NCBI RefSeq assembly: GCF_905475465.1
Contig: NC_062241.1
Coordinates: 4,588,001-4,652,000, forward strand
DNA from: Pieris napi
Lineage: Eukaryota > Arthropoda > Insecta > Lepidoptera > Pieridae
DNA: 64,000 bases
Direction: 5' to 3'
The position numbers were made by a program, and so were the translations under genes. Below are positions 22,236 to 34,560 of this stretch, piece by piece; position 1 is the stretch's first letter, and every line of letters begins with the position of its first letter. The notes beneath the pieces were generated by a model. That model worked only from the letters and a program-made list of their open reading frames with translations, made no database searches and was not told the origin of the DNA.

Positions 22236-25200
22236 ATGGCAGATAATGAACAAAAAGCAATGCAACTGATAGCGGAGGCAGAAAAGAAGCTTAGTACATC
22301 CAAATCTTTTCTTGGATCCTTATTCGGGTGAGGACAATGACTTTCCTTTATTTTCCTAAATTTCCAATGTACCAATTCTTTTACTTACATAGATACATTT
22401 AATTATTAGACAAGAATATTAAAGTCATCTAAATATCTTGATTTTTATAAGGAAAATGTCTTTTTGTACTAATTCGGAAACACAAATTTTAATCGATCGT
22501 TATCTTAGCAAAATTTAAGCTGAGACGTAAACAGAAATGTCCTTGTATTTAATGAAAACTAATTTCAAATGATTTACATTTGAACTCATAGCTGTGGTAA
22601 AGATCAAGGATCTAGGTTGCATTTTAGTCATTTATGTCAGTAGAAATTTATCACTAATGAATTTCCTAAAGGAAACCTGACTCCATCACTTCAATACTAA
22701 TAAATTTGAAAATGGGGTTTTGTGTAAATAATGATCCACCAGTGTCAATTGTGGCGTTATTAGTTACAAAGTAAAAATTAAAGCTATATATAGGTTCTAT
22801 TACTTAAAATCTACCTTTTTTTTGTAAGTAGATATATAAAAAATTACCATTAAGATAGGCCAAATAGGTCTTTTCCAATATAATATCCAAACAAAAAAGA
22901 TTCTGTGCATGTTCAGCACTGCAAGGTATAATAATCTGTTAATTGTAGCAACATTTTCATTTTATACAAATATCTTGTGAGTTTCTATACAGGCTACAGA
23001 AAGCCTTTGAATAATACAATGTATCTCTTAAACTAGTTTCAATACCAAGCTGAACTTATATCAGTACTAATTAATTAATAATATAAAAAATGAAAATTAT
23101 AAACTTTAAAAATTAATTAGTAAGCTCTCAGCTTTAACCCATTAGCATAAAATTAATTATCTTAAATTTAGGGGCTCATCGAAAGTTGAAGAAGCTGTAG
23201 ATTGCTACCTCAGAGCAGCAAATTTGTTCAAGATGGCTAAGAAGTGGGCTCAAGCTGGGCAGGCGTTCTGCAGTGCTGCCCAGCTTCACCTTAAAGCTGG
23301 TGTCCGCCATGATGCTGCAACAAACTTTGTAGATGCTTCTAATTGTTATAAGAAATGTGATCCTAATGGTAAGTAGATTATTATTACATAAATGAAAAAG
23401 TATTTCTTTATAGAATTGTAGTTTTAAATGTCTACCAAGGTTATAGTTTAAACATTAAATAAGCAAGAAATAGTTTTGACTTAGAGGAGAAAAGAAGAAT
23501 TAATTTAAGTCAATATTTAAGACTGATGTACAATATTAATATCCTTTCAAAAATTGTGGACAACAGTTTCTTAATGACATATATATACTATATACTAAAC
23601 ATTACATCTTTTTTACTAATGATGAATGACAATCTTGTACCTATTATATTATCAATACCTAAAAATATATAAGTTACCCTTGTGTCAAATATTTACAAAA
23701 TCTTGTTAATAATTAGTATCCACAGTTAAAATTTCATACAGGTAAAGTTATATTTTTGGGATAGATAAAATAGGTATATAAAAATGTTTATAAAATGGAA
23801 CTTCAATCAACTAGTTGACTCTTTGAAAGTATCACAACTCAACAAATGCATGGTATAGATTCATTAGTGCATCTACTTCATTGTATTTTTAACCTTCTAC
23901 ATCTACTAACCTACAATATTTTTATTGGTGAAAATCAATTCCAGGACTTCAACATTTAGGCTGTAGTTCGGCAATTATAACAGAGTACTCACCAACCAAC
24001 TATACACAAATTGAAATATTACTTAAGACCACTGATTATAATCATTTTAATATGCTAGCAACTGCATTGTGGGTTTAAGCTGTTAATACAGCATAGTGTC
24101 CTTTTATGGTTGCATTTTTAGTGCTTACACTTGCTTTTAAAGATTTTCAAGCTGTATGTATTTGGAATGTGTATAGACATAGGTTTTCGGCAATTACATA
24201 TATGTATATAGTATATACATTATAGTAGTTTTACAATGTTTAGGACCGGGGCGGGGGGAATGTTTATAAAATTGTTAGAACATAATTTTTGATTACTAAT
24301 TTATAATAGTAAAATAGTAATAGAAAATAATAAAAGCAACATATTTATTTAGATAAAAAGTCTTAAAGGCAGAAATAGTGCTAGATTTTAATTAAATTAT
24401 TAATAATTAATTTAAAGTTCTAGTAAAAAAATTGTTTACTAAAACTTTTCGTTTAATATTCCAATATGTTAAAATAATTCTAATTAGTTGTATTACTTGA
24501 ATGTCACTGATTACGCGATCACTTTCCATGAGTAATAGGTTTGCGTTATCAAAGTACAATCTTTACCATTATGGTATATGCCATCCCGAGTAAATAAACA
24601 TTATTTATTATACCGTAGGCATTCCTTGACAAGGCAAGGCAATTAATGACCCGGAGAAACAAGAAGATTATTAAAGGTGGTCTTTCATTTTGTTGCAGAA
24701 GCGGTATCTTGCCTTCTTAAAGCTATTGAGATTTACACTGATATGGGACGCTTTACTGTAGCCGCTAAACAACATCAAGTATGTATTTATAATAGTTATT
24801 TAATTTTGGTAAAATTATCGCTTTTCCCTATAAGGAAAACAAGAACATTACTTTTAACGGCAGATGGTGCAGTAGAGAGCAATAGTGGCTCTAGGGTGAG
24901 ACTCCCATCCCTGAGGTAGCAGGTTCGAAGCCTCAGCTGTAGACTTAACTGGTTTTTTATCTTTCACATTTAACACTCGCTCGTACGGTGAAGGATAACA
25001 TCTTGAAGAATCCGGATTGCCACCAGAAAGTAGACAGAATTTGTCAGGCGACGAAATAGATACAGAAATCTCTGGAATTAGATAAAAATGCTTGGGTTGT
25101 TTGTAGCAATAGAACGTAAATGTATTACTTTAAAATACCTCATTATAATATTCAGAACGAAATACTAACTGTACTAGACTTTACCGTCCAAGTTTAGTCA

Positions 25201-27136
25201 TCTGCAGATGACATGTGATACCATTCAAATTTTCCATCTTTGTCATTTATTTTCCAGAACATAGCGGAACTTTACGAGACCGAGTGTGTAGACCTTGGTC
25301 GTGCGATGCAGCATTACGAGCAAGCAGCTGACTACTTCCGTGGTGAGGAATCCACGTCGTCAGCTAACAAGTGTATGCTGAAATTGGCTCAGTATGCAGC
25401 TCAGCTTGAACACTATGACAAGGCCATACAGATTTATGAACAGGTTAGTATGAATAATGGGAAATATTTGTGTCTTTGCTATATTGGTAATAGCTTCAGG
25501 TAGGATTATTTATTATCTTTATATATATAATTCTTCTGTGAGTGTGTATGTCACTGAACTTCTCTCAAACGACTGGACCGATTTTGATGAAATTTTTTGT
25601 GTGTGTTCAAGGGGATCTGGGAATGGTTTAGATTCACAAATCAGCCCGGCAGGTGGCGCTGCAGTCGGTACTTTCATACTTTAATATCCTAATAGCTTGA
25701 AATATCATGCAGGACAACGTCTGTGGGGTCCACTAGTTTTCTTATAGTTGAAGATATAAAGCCTAAAGATTGATCCACAATTTAGAAATTTGGTGATGTA
25801 ACACTCACGTGTAATGGTCATAGAGTTTTCACAAAATGACTCTTAAACTTGTCTTTGAATCTAAATATTATGCATCAAATATTTTGTAATAACATAAAAT
25901 GTTTTGAAAATTAATTGATTGAGCACATTTTTATAATAGTGAAACAATATATTTAAGTTTGGACCGTTTCAGATTTTTTTACATAAAGTTTATCATAAAA
26001 TAATAAGCTAAAAATATCTAAAGGTTTTAAATTAAAACGTTAAAATTATAATTCCAGATAGCAAAATCATCCCTAGACAACAGCTTGTTGAAATACAGCG
26101 CCAAGGAATACATGTTCCGTGCTGCTCTGTGCCATCTCTGTGTGGACATATTGAACGCTCAGCACGCCGTCGAGAAGTATTGTGGGCTTTACCCTGCCTT
26201 TGCCGATACCCGGGAATGCAAGCTAATTAAGGTAAAAATAAAAAAAAATATTGTATTGTTAGCGGACTAACGCCATCTTGTAGCAGAAACCTATATAAAG
26301 CGTGGCAACACCGGCGTTGACTCACTTTTATTTCGAGACTTCGTGCGGAACGGACTTGTTACTAACCTAACCTCAGTAGATTTTAAAAGTCCAAAGTACC
26401 TACACGTTCTAATCTTTTGTGTTAACTAATAATATTATATTTTAAAGATTTTTATGCTTTGATATGTTAGGTCAGAGCTTCTAGAACGTTATTCAAACTT
26501 AAATCTAGTTTCTATAGCTGTGAAATCATTTTTCTGTATGAAGTTTGAAATTGTTTGTCAGCGCTCAAGTCGAGATTTTAACTTGAGATTATTTTGTGAT
26601 TTTAAACTTTGCTTAGTACTAATATTTAGTTGTTATATAATTACATAATATATTTTTTTATTACAAAATTAACGTGTTCTTTAATTACAATTAATATAAT
26701 TAAATTAGGGTGTTAGGTAATTCACATTAACATTAATTAAAGCTTTAAAAATATAGATGCTCTTGAGATTAATCATTGCATTCATTTAAGTCCCTCGGAA
26801 TATGACAGGAATGGCATCATATTATAATGTATAAATATTTTTTTTCAATAAAACTGAGCAATCAAAATATGAAATAAAATTCAATGTTTAGTTTGTTTTT
26901 GTATTTATACGTCCCAAACCATTGCCACAAATCGAAATTAGAACTTAAAATGAAACTGCTGCAACATGTCCGTTTTTTTTTTTCAGGAATTGATTGAACA
27001 CCTGGAAGAGCAGAACATGGATGCGTTCACCGAAGCTGTGAAAACCTACGACAGCATATCCCGACTCGACCAATGGTACACAACTATACTCGTTCGCATC
27101 AAGAAACAGATTAACGACAACCCTGACCTCCGTTGA
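22236..27136 (+). CDS. alphaSnap: Alpha-SNAP (NSF attachment protein), complete, 6 exons, 292 aa
   Basis: Recruits the ATPase NSF to cis-SNARE bundles on membranes so they are disassembled and recycled. Exons: 22236-22327, 23172-23368, 24699-24778, 25258-25443, 26058-26231 and 26987-27136; all phases fit and the total equals the normal family length. The start is the first ATG, giving [19 protein letters not shown] as in animal alpha-SNAPs. The hydrophobic loop SFLGSLFGG that touches membrane is present. TPR-like helical repeats follow, with [35 protein letters not shown] and [18 protein letters not shown]. The C-terminus [15 protein letters not shown] block (here [13 protein letters not shown]) and the final DLR are conserved; the penultimate Leu region stimulates NSF. 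All introns are GT-AG. Intron 3 holds a SINE and intron 4 a Helitron-like copy. Confidence 0.97.
24862..25110 (+). repeat. tRNA-derived SINE in alpha-SNAP intron 3
   Basis: Begins GATGGTGCAGTAGAGAGCAA and has a perfect pol III box B, GGTTCGAAGCC, at 24922-24932. The tRNA-related head is followed by a body with CACTCGCTCGTACGGTGAAGGA, which I recognise from a widespread lepidopteran SINE. The copy is diverged and its 3' end is approximate. Confidence 0.7.
25516..25736 (+). mobile_element. Short Helitron-like element (non-autonomous)
   Basis: Starts TCTTTATATATATAATTCTT after an A and ends GGGGTCCACTAG before a T, matching the A|TC...CTAG|T rule for Helitrons. 221 bp, no ORF. It lies in alpha-SNAP intron 4. 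A related 3' end (GGGTCCGCTAG) occurs at 44494-44506. Confidence 0.7.
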
Positions 27137-28670
27137 ATAGTGAAACTGAACAGCCCCGGCGTTTAGTAGGTAGTTTATTTATATTGTATCACTAATTTAT
27201 TAGCCCTATGTGAAAATTAGATACTATTACTTAATTAGATACGATATTATATATACAGTGGATTTCATTTATTAGGACCTTGGTCGTAGCGACCAGTTAG
27301 CTATAGCGGCGTTTAATTTAACTCCTTTGAATTTAAAGCATACTTTAGTAGAAAATTCATATCTATGTAATAACAACTTCAATATAATTTTTTTAAATGA
27401 ATCATATGTAACAAATTCTAAAACCCATGCAGATAATGCGGCCTGAGTCGGTCGCCAAAGACACACACACACTTATCTTTTTCCGTCACACAGATGGTCA
27501 GCAAGCGTGTATGTTACCGAGTTAAATTTATGGTTCAGTTACAAAGTGATATTTTAAGTAGGAACTGTCTCTACTTAGAATGTCTTTATGCTTGTAACGA
27601 CGTCCAGATATAACAATTAAATTAGAGTAGTACCCTCATCTTTGTTATAAACGAAATCCACTGTATTTTAAAAATATCTTCCCATGGCAATTTATTTCAT
27701 CCAAGTACGTTTTGGAATCGTTTTAAATGATTGTTCTCACTCAATCATTGCGCTGGCTCTGTGACCCAAAAGTGTCCTGGTCTCCGAAACGAGAAACTTC
27801 CAGCTTCCCGCCAAGTGCTGGCTTTCACCTGCATTAGGTCCTCCTCCACTCTGTTCTCAAACCATACTAAATATATTATTTAATCTTATAACAATTGTAA
27901 ACTTAATATGTTGACAACAATTGACTTTTATGTTGCGTCGGACTGCATTTTGCAATTTGCAAATAAGCTCTTTGAAATTGATAGCCTAAATTATTTATAT
28001 ATTCTTAAAGCGTCGGGGCATTAATATATTCATGCCTATTCATTGTATTACTAGACCGACACAATAACACTGCTGGTCAAAAATGTTGCCTGATTGTGGT
28101 GTTGATGTTATTGTCATGGTTTCCATTTTAATAACATCTCAAAGGCGTAGACAAATACAAGTCTATACGGTGGACTTAGCATTTAAATGTGACCTATCCT
28201 TAAAACATGGTTTATTTGCTAGAATTTACGACATTAATATATCCGGTGTCACTGTTTTTGGCTAGCAATGCTATCTTATAAACGAAATCAGTCTTTACAC
28301 TGATTTAAATATACCCAGATTCGCCAAAGCGTTAACACAATTTGACGCTATGATACTATTTTGGAAGTGAAATCAGTGTCTATGAATAATCGAATCGGTG
28401 TAATCAGACTGATTTTTATGGGGTTATTGTACAAGTTATGTTTTCAAGTTTTAGTAAAATATTTATAGAATATAAGCCGAGTTTTTTCTAAAGAAATCAT
28501 ATGGGATGCACTGCGAACACTTAATTACACGAAATATATTCCATTAGGTATAAATGTGTACTAAATTATTGGCCCGGATTTTATTTTGCGGCCTATTCTC
28601 ATTTGTGATTATGTTGTTGTAAATATTATATTTTATAAAAATTCGTTATTAATAAACGTATTTTTGTTTA
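27137..28670 (+). other. Probable 3' UTR / downstream region of alpha-SNAP
   Basis: No further coding exon is seen. A candidate poly-A signal AATAAA lies at 28651-28656, followed by T/G-rich sequence. The stretch contains the pogo-like MITE at 27256-27663. Earlier polyadenylation is possible, so the boundary is approximate. Confidence 0.4.
27256..27663. mobile_element. pogo/Tc1-mariner-type MITE
   Basis: The left end CAGTGGATTTCATTT and right end AACGAAATCCACTG are inverted repeats flanked by TA on both sides (27254-27255, 27664-27665). TA target and CAGTG ends fit pogo-like members of the Tc1/mariner group. 408 bp with no transposase. Confidence 0.7.
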
Positions 28671-28699
28671 TTTTTGTTGTTTTTATTATTTTATTGTTT

Positions 28700-29540
28700 A
28701 TCATATATCTCAATATTGGTAAGATCTGCATCCATTGCTATATTTAACTACAACGTGAAAAGATATATATGGTAATCTAGTTTCTATAACAATCGGTAAG
28801 CTTTAAATTTAAGATTAAAGTAGCTTAATTGTTTATTTTGTTATTTATTTGTATACTTACGTTATGAATAATTGTTTTTTACAATTATTCTTGTGTGTTT
28901 AATAAAATAAAACAAAAAATGTAATTGTATGACGTAAACCTCATAGTTTATGCCTTGATTTTCCTAATTTAACTCTGTATGATGGTAACGATATTTCCCC
29001 ATAAATATTCAGTATGTTATTAAAGTACATAAGGTTCCAATAATTTTTAAATTAGCATGCAAATCTTATTTGCTTAACTGCTCCTATAAAGGTCCAAAAT
29101 TCGCTTTAGGAGGCGGGGATTACACAGTAAAAGTTTATTTTTTTCCGTATAAAGAAGTTTAATAAATAAGTTAAAGTTATGGCAGCCTTGTTCCATCCGC
29201 ACTTGCAAAATTATTTTGCTATAGTCATAACTGATAACCAATTAACGCAAATCGAATTTGTAGGTAAAAAGGTCGCGTGAATTTCCATACAATTAATATT
29301 ACGATTGACTGTTTTTGTTTAAACGCGCTGTTCCATGTTACAAAGAGTTTTTTGGCTGTTGTTAAATAAATTTTCAGCTTCATCGAATACGGAATCATTA
29401 GATTATAGTTTTTATCAGCTTATCAAAAACAGATGCATTTATAATATTATGTGTGACAGTGAACAACCGTCTTTGATTTAGATATACATAGTCATTTCCT
29501 ATAAAGTATTATTGTAGACATCCATTTATTATTTGACGAA
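28700..29540. other. Intergenic AT-rich stretch
   Basis: No ORF, RNA gene or transposon end that I can support. Several short AATAAA words are present on both strands. Confidence 0.4.
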
Positions 29541-29775
29541 TCATTGGTCTAGTGGTAAGTACCCCTGACTGCGAATCCATGGGTCCCGGGTTCGATCCCC
29601 GGCTGAGACGAACATCGATGTGATGAGCATTTGGTGTTGTGCTTAGGTTTTGGGTGTTTAAATATGTATTTATATGTCTATCTATCTATAATATGTATGT
29701 ATATCCGTTATCTAGTACCCATAACACAAGCTTCACCAGCTTAGCATGGGACTCGGTCAATTCGTGTGAAATGTG
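29541..29775 (+). repeat. tRNA-derived SINE (Arg-like head)
   Basis: The first about 70 bases form a tRNA-like sequence: box A TTGGTCTAGTGGTAAGT, an anticodon-arm region ACTGCGAATCC, and a perfect box B GGTTCGATCCC. It continues without a tRNA 3' end into a SINE body (GATGTGATGAGCATTTGGTG and CAAGCTTCACCAGCTTAGCA) that I recognise from Lepidoptera. This makes it a SINE, not a functional tRNA gene. Confidence 0.8.
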
Positions 29776-29917
29776 TTTAAAAAAACGTTTATCACCTCTG
29801 TTGTTTTAACTTGAGAACAGGATTTTGTATATGTGATTTTTCTATTCATTTTGTTTTGTTTTTTTTTCTATTTGCATTGGTTAGTGACGTACCATTTTAT
29901 TAATTCATATTTTATAG

Positions 29918-30111
29918 GTAGCTCAGTTTATGATACTTATGTCATCATACACCTAAATACCTATCTAATAAACAACTATAAAACATCAAAGAAATCCCAC
30001 AATTTGGACCCTAGCAATATTAGAAAATATATAGTTGGACTAATAATTATACTTACTACTATAATTACTTTTGGCTTCATTTCACATTGGGACCCCGCCA
30101 TCTATAGTTAA
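29918..30111 (+). other. Possible terminal exon of an unknown membrane protein
   Basis: A pyrimidine-rich stretch ending in TTTTATAG precedes an open frame of 64 codons ending at TAA. It contains a predicted membrane span (YIVGLIIILTTIITFGFIS) and ends HWDPAIYS. No upstream exons could be connected, so the assignment is weak; AT-rich DNA often encodes hydrophobic chance ORFs. Confidence 0.2.
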
Positions 30112-30520
30112 TAAGTTGTATCATTTATAAAAAAGTACGTCTTTGTAAAATTTTGTTATTGAATATGTAAATATCATATGGACGATTAGCTTTAGATATT
30201 TTGTAAAATTATGCTTTTTAAGAAAGCTTAGTATTGTTACAGTTGCCGATAATTTAAGTTACTACTAGATATTCTTTAGAAGTATTAATTATTGTTAATA
30301 ATGATCCAATAATGAATAATTATAGATCGTCTTTTATTGACGCGAGTTTCACAAAAAAACAGTTTTATTGATTGAAACATTGATTCACCTAAAATTGTAC
30401 TCTATGACCTAATCTATACTGTATTCGCACAGTCATGTGTTTAATGAATTAAAAGTTATTAAAATAAACCAAATATTTTTTGTACTCCCTACACTACCTT
30501 ATATTTAGACAAAAAATTAG

Positions 30521-30570
30521 GGGCTTGAGACAAAATCTGTATGTGACTACCGTCAAATAAATTTCAATTT
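30521..30570 (+). repeat. Half copy of the GGGGCTTGAGACAAA repeat
   Basis: GGGGCTTGAGACAAAATCTG here matches the left end of the hairpin element at 31204. No matching right end is seen nearby; the LINE fragment beginning at 30583 may have interrupted it. Confidence 0.4.
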
Positions 30571-30582
30571 TATTTTATAGAA

Positions 30583-31070
30583 TATTGGGTAAACGAGCAG
30601 GAGGCTCATCTGATGTTAAATGATACCACCCATGAACACTTTCAACCCCAGAGGGCTCGCGAGTGCGTTGCCGGCCTTTTAAGAATTGGTTCGCCCTTTT
30701 CATAAAGGACCCTAAGGTCTTGGTTCGGAAATACTTCAGTGGGCAGCTGGTTCCTCATAGATGTGGTGCTCTTCATAAACTGCCCTAAATATCAGTTGTG
30801 AAACGTCAGATATCGAGGTGATACAATACAATTTCGTCCTCGACGTCCGATGATGAAACTCAGCAGAAGGTATTAATTCGAACAACTCCTCTGAACAATG
30901 TCCGTGGTAAATGCGGTAAAAGATGCAGAGGGGCCCCACATCTCCAGGCAACGTCAAGGGATTAAGCCGCTTGGAGCGGAATTGGTCATCAACGATTCGA
31001 ACCGCTCTTCGTTGAATATGGTCAAATGGAAGGAGCTGGTACTAGGATATTGCTCTCAGAGGTGTGAACG
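30583..31070 (-). pseudogene. 5'-truncated LINE: reverse-transcriptase ORF C-terminus and 3' tail
   Basis: On the minus strand an open frame runs from about 31060 to 30736. It includes PSGLIPLTLPGDVGPLCIFY, RIYHGHCSEELFELIP and EFHHRTSRTK, the C-terminal region seen after the RT domain in Jockey/CR1-group non-LTR elements of moths. After the stop at 30736 comes the 3' tail with the GAGGGCTCGCGAGTGCGTTG block shared with 9820-9945. Endonuclease and RT catalytic parts are absent, so it is a dead fragment. Confidence 0.7.
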
Positions 31071-31203
31071 GTACTCCATAAGAATGATATGAGCTCACGC
31101 TATGTCCGTGACTATTTCATATAAATTGTTTGGCGTTAAAAGTTTACATGCAATACAAGAGGAAAGTTATGAAGAGATATGAATAAGTTTGATCCCCTTT
31201 TAA

Positions 31204-31290
31204 GGGGCTTGAGACAAATCCCTTTGCGACAGGCGTGACGTATTTGGCGTTAGTGGGTCATGCCTGTCGCAGTGATTTTGTCTAAACCCC
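31204..31290. repeat. 87-base fold-back element
   Basis: GGGGCTTGAGACAAA at the left is mirrored by TTTTGTCTAAACCCC at the right. Inner arms GCGACAGGCGTGAC and ATGCCTGTCGC also pair, leaving a short loop around TTTGGCGTTAG. A tiny MITE or satellite-like hairpin; family unknown. Confidence 0.6.
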
Positions 31291-31393
31291 GTTTCTACAA
31301 CCCTTAAGGTACGATTCCATCAGTGTGTTGAATTGTGCGGTGTTGTAGATCGTTCAGCACAACACACAACTGTGCGTCGACATAAGTCCACTA

Positions 31394-32676
31394 GGGGAGA
31401 CCGGGTACAAAAGTAACGGCGGGTCGAAAGTAACAAATGCTCTCTAGATTCATCCAATGGTCGAACACAGCTTCGCCGCCGTCAGGCGATAGCTGAGAGC
31501 GCCCTCCTCACTTGTAGTTAGTCGCCGCGTACTTCAAGCACTGTTAGGTTGTGTGAGAGGATACTACGTGGTTTTACAAACCAAAAGTAAGTTTTTCGAT
31601 ATTTTGTTATTTAATGTTTACATAGTCGAAAAGGATGGTAGTAATCTGAAAGTTTGCATATCTATTTTTGATTAGATTGATTGTTTAAATTTGTTTTTGT
31701 TTAGCACGTTACGTTTTTAGGTTATATTTCATGTTTCAACAAAAATGAGGAAGGGTACAAAAGTAACATAGTTCTATGGGTACACAAGTAACATGTAACT
31801 TTTGTCCCCGTAATGATTTAATTACTTTTACTCCAACAGAATGCCGCGACAACGCATAAGAACAACTACACGAGGAACTACCGAAACATAAGTTTATAGA
31901 AGAGTGGCGGATAATTTTTTTTCTGAAAGGTGGCACGATAGTCAAATGGCTGGTAATGAATGGTTGACGGGTTTTTAAAACGGCACCCGAGCCTCCTTTT
32001 GAGATCTCAGAGTTTCAACGAACATAATGTAAGCAAATTTTTTGATAATCTTGCTGAGGTAATTGATAGGTACAAATTTGAGCCAAAAGATATCTGGAAT
32101 ATGGATGAGACAGGGGTCCACTGTCCAAAAACTTAACAAGATTGTTGCTCAAAAAGGAACTAAACAAGTAGGTGCAGTAACCTCAGCAGAACGTGGAAGA
32201 TTAGTAACTGTTGCTGTTGCGATTAATGCTCAAGGAGGACACATACCTCCTTTTTTCGTATTCCCATTGAAACAATTCCAAGACCACATGAAACTTGAGG
32301 GTCCTGTTGGTTGTGCCGGAGCTAGCAATGCTAGTGGATGGATGCAGAATGCAGAACTTTTACTTTTTACTTTTACTTTAAATACTTGTTGATTAAACAT
32401 TTAGTATTGTATTAATTACCAACCTCTTCTTCTTGTTACTTTCGACCCACACCCTGTTACTTTCGACCTGCCTACGTGGTCGAAAGTAACAACTGACGTT
32501 TTTTTTTAACTCTCTGTTATTCATATAAAACACACCATAGTAAAATAAATCGAGCTGCTAGTGTAAAGACCATAATCTGAATTTATATATGGTTATATTA
32601 ATTTAATGACAATATTAAAACCTAGCCATAAATCAAGTGTGAAGTACAAAGTGTTACTTTTGTACCCGGTCTCCCC
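31394..32676 (+). mobile_element. pogo/Tigger-family transposon, internally deleted
   Basis: The ends GGGGAGACCGGGTACAAAAG and its exact complement CTTTTGTACCCGGTCTCCCC border the element, flanked by TA (31392-31393, 32677-32678). At 1283 bp it is shorter than an autonomous pogo element and contains only parts of a transposase. The long, almost perfect terminal repeats suggest it moved rather recently. It is inserted in the TTA-flanked element described separately. Confidence 0.85.
31842..32392 (+). pseudogene. Broken pogo-type DDE transposase
   Basis: Pieces in different frames match the pogo/Tigger DDE family: a start with MPRQRIRTTTRG, a middle with KFEPKDIWNMDETGVHCP (first catalytic Asp in the NMDETG motif), then TSAERGRLVTVAVAIN and PPFFVFP, ending near ASGWMQNAELL. 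At least one stop and two frame changes (around 31890, 31980 and 32115) disrupt it, and the second and third acidic residues are missing because the C-terminal half is deleted. Confidence 0.75.
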
Positions 32677-33086
32677 TACTTGTACCGTGTGCGCACACAC
32701 ACTCGTTAACTCAATCTTGCTTCCGCTGCCAAAGCGAACACATTTAATTGTGCACGCCTTATGCCAAGTAATTTTTTGAATGATCAAGAATATATTAGGG
32801 AAAGCAAGAAGCATAATATGTTTCAATTTAGTGAACAAATGTGCAACACTTTGCGCGCAGAAGTTACAGCATTACCGGTGGGGTCAGAAGCGATACGCGG
32901 CTAAGCACGTGTTCTGCTATTGTTTTGCACAAAATGTTTGTAACAAATGTGCTGCACGCTGTATTGGTAGAATCGTACCTTTACATTTAAAACTGTATAG
33001 CATTCTGTGACAGATTTACATGACATTATTTTAAACGATGACCTAATTCGTGGGTGGAAAACACATGTACTAAATAAACATATTTT

Positions 33087-33351
33087 TTACACATTAATAT
33101 TATTAACATATGGATCTCCTTTTCGTGTCTTTTCATGATTCCCAAACAGATGAATAATCCCGTTCTTTTTTATCTCGTCTCGCAGAAGTTTAGTTACGGC
33201 TTCTTTGGGTACATAAGCATTTTCTTCCGGAAAATTATTTGTTGGCATATTAATTACTTTAGATAAGTATTTCCAAATGCTTGACACATCGTCAGCTAGT
33301 TCGACCTTCCCATGAACTTTAATTGAATATTGAATTGTCATTACGGGGACT
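33087..33351 (-). CDS. Unknown protein, probable single exon or terminal exon, 86-88 aa
   Basis: On the minus strand the acceptor-like TTACTTTTCAG is followed by TCCCCGTA and an ATG at 33340. The ORF reads MTIQYSIKVHGKVELADDV, then NAYVPKEAVTKLLRDEIKK, and ends after KTRKGDPYVNNINV. Codon use and alternating charged/hydrophobic pattern look genuinely protein-coding, unlike neighbouring frames. I do not recognise the family. It could be the last exon of a minus-strand gene whose other exons are in 33.4-40 kb, or a captured fragment. Confidence 0.4.
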
Positions 33352-34560
33352 GAAAAGTAATTAATGAGAAACATTATGTATAAATCGAAGTGCTATTTTT
33401 TTGTACAGTAAATTAAATAACAATCAGAAAATCATTTATAAAAATCAGATTCAATTTAAACATTTATAAACGGGCATTACTATTAAAATCAAAGTTTGAT
33501 TAGCAAAATTATTGTTTCGCAAAAAAACTCAGGATCCAGGTTATAAATACAAAGACGTTAACCACTCTGTAATTATATATACCGAGCCAAGTGGCTTGCC
33601 GTAGAACATACTGGATAGGGTTTGTATAGAGACATAGACATAACATTTATTACATACGAAAACACATACACATAAACACACAAAATAACAATACTCAGAG
33701 AGATGTCATATTACAATGTGACTGTCTGATAAAAGTCATTCATAAAGTTCATGATTGAGGGATACGTGCGTGTAGCTGTAGACATCACTGAGACATGGTA
33801 ATGGGTATCCCCTTATAATTTATCAGGCTCACATTTGACACGCAATCTTTAACTTGAGTTAAATAAACGTTTAATAGTACTGTATTTTTTTTATTCGTAA
33901 CATAATAATATAACAAAACATACTGTTTTTTATACAGTATGTATAATATTATGGTGAAGACTGTCTGTTTGATTGAGTGTGCTAATCTTAGGAACTGTGT
34001 GAAAAAATCGTGTTGGATACTTCATTTATCGAGAATGACATTAAAATTCACTTTTATAACACAGCACACTAACTTTTCTTTTGGTTCTTTTGAGAACAGG
34101 TTATAGGTAATTCAGGTTAATTGGTTCTTAAATATATAGTAAAATAATAATCCATATCAATGTTAATACGTCGTTATAGGTATTTAATTTTATAACAGAC
34201 CTTGACATCATTTGATTTTTATGAATATCATGATGTGCAAGGCGGCCTCAAACTGACACACGTAAACAGTTACTATATTTGTATATAAAAATAGTATGTA
34301 TATAAAAATATACTACTTATTGTATTTAACAATAGGAAACTTACGAAACATAAGGATTAACAGCATCATAGTTTGGTTCTGCGTAGTAATATACTCAATA
34401 AAATTAAAAAAATAATTAGTATTTTTAATACGACTATAAAAATGATGAAGTATTATTGCAGCATTAAAATCATAATTTCACTTGATAATTTTTAGCTTCG
34501 ACTCCGCTTGCTTTGTTTCGACCTTTATTCTTCGTAGTCCAGTCAAAGAAATTTTTAAAT

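Larger units (their letters stand above)
31307..32980. mobile_element. TTA-flanked DNA element interrupted by a pogo element
   Basis: AGGTACGATTCCATCA at the left and TGGTAGAATCGTACCT at the right are inverted repeats, with TTA duplicated outside (31304-31306 and 32981-32983). Removing the nested pogo element (31394-32676) leaves about 390 bp, the size of a MITE. TTA target suggests PIF/Harbinger. The remaining sequence has no convincing ORF. Confidence 0.7.

Noticed and set aside
24862..24935. tRNA gene on the plus strand
   Set aside because: Only box B is perfect; no cloverleaf could be drawn, and the downstream body is SINE-like.
29541..29612. tRNA-Arg gene
   Set aside because: Box A and B are good, but there is no acceptor-stem closure and the sequence runs into a SINE body.
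30736..30957. Host gene on the minus strand (73 aa)
   Set aside because: Sequence matches the C-terminal part of a LINE ORF2 and is followed by the LINE 3' tail.
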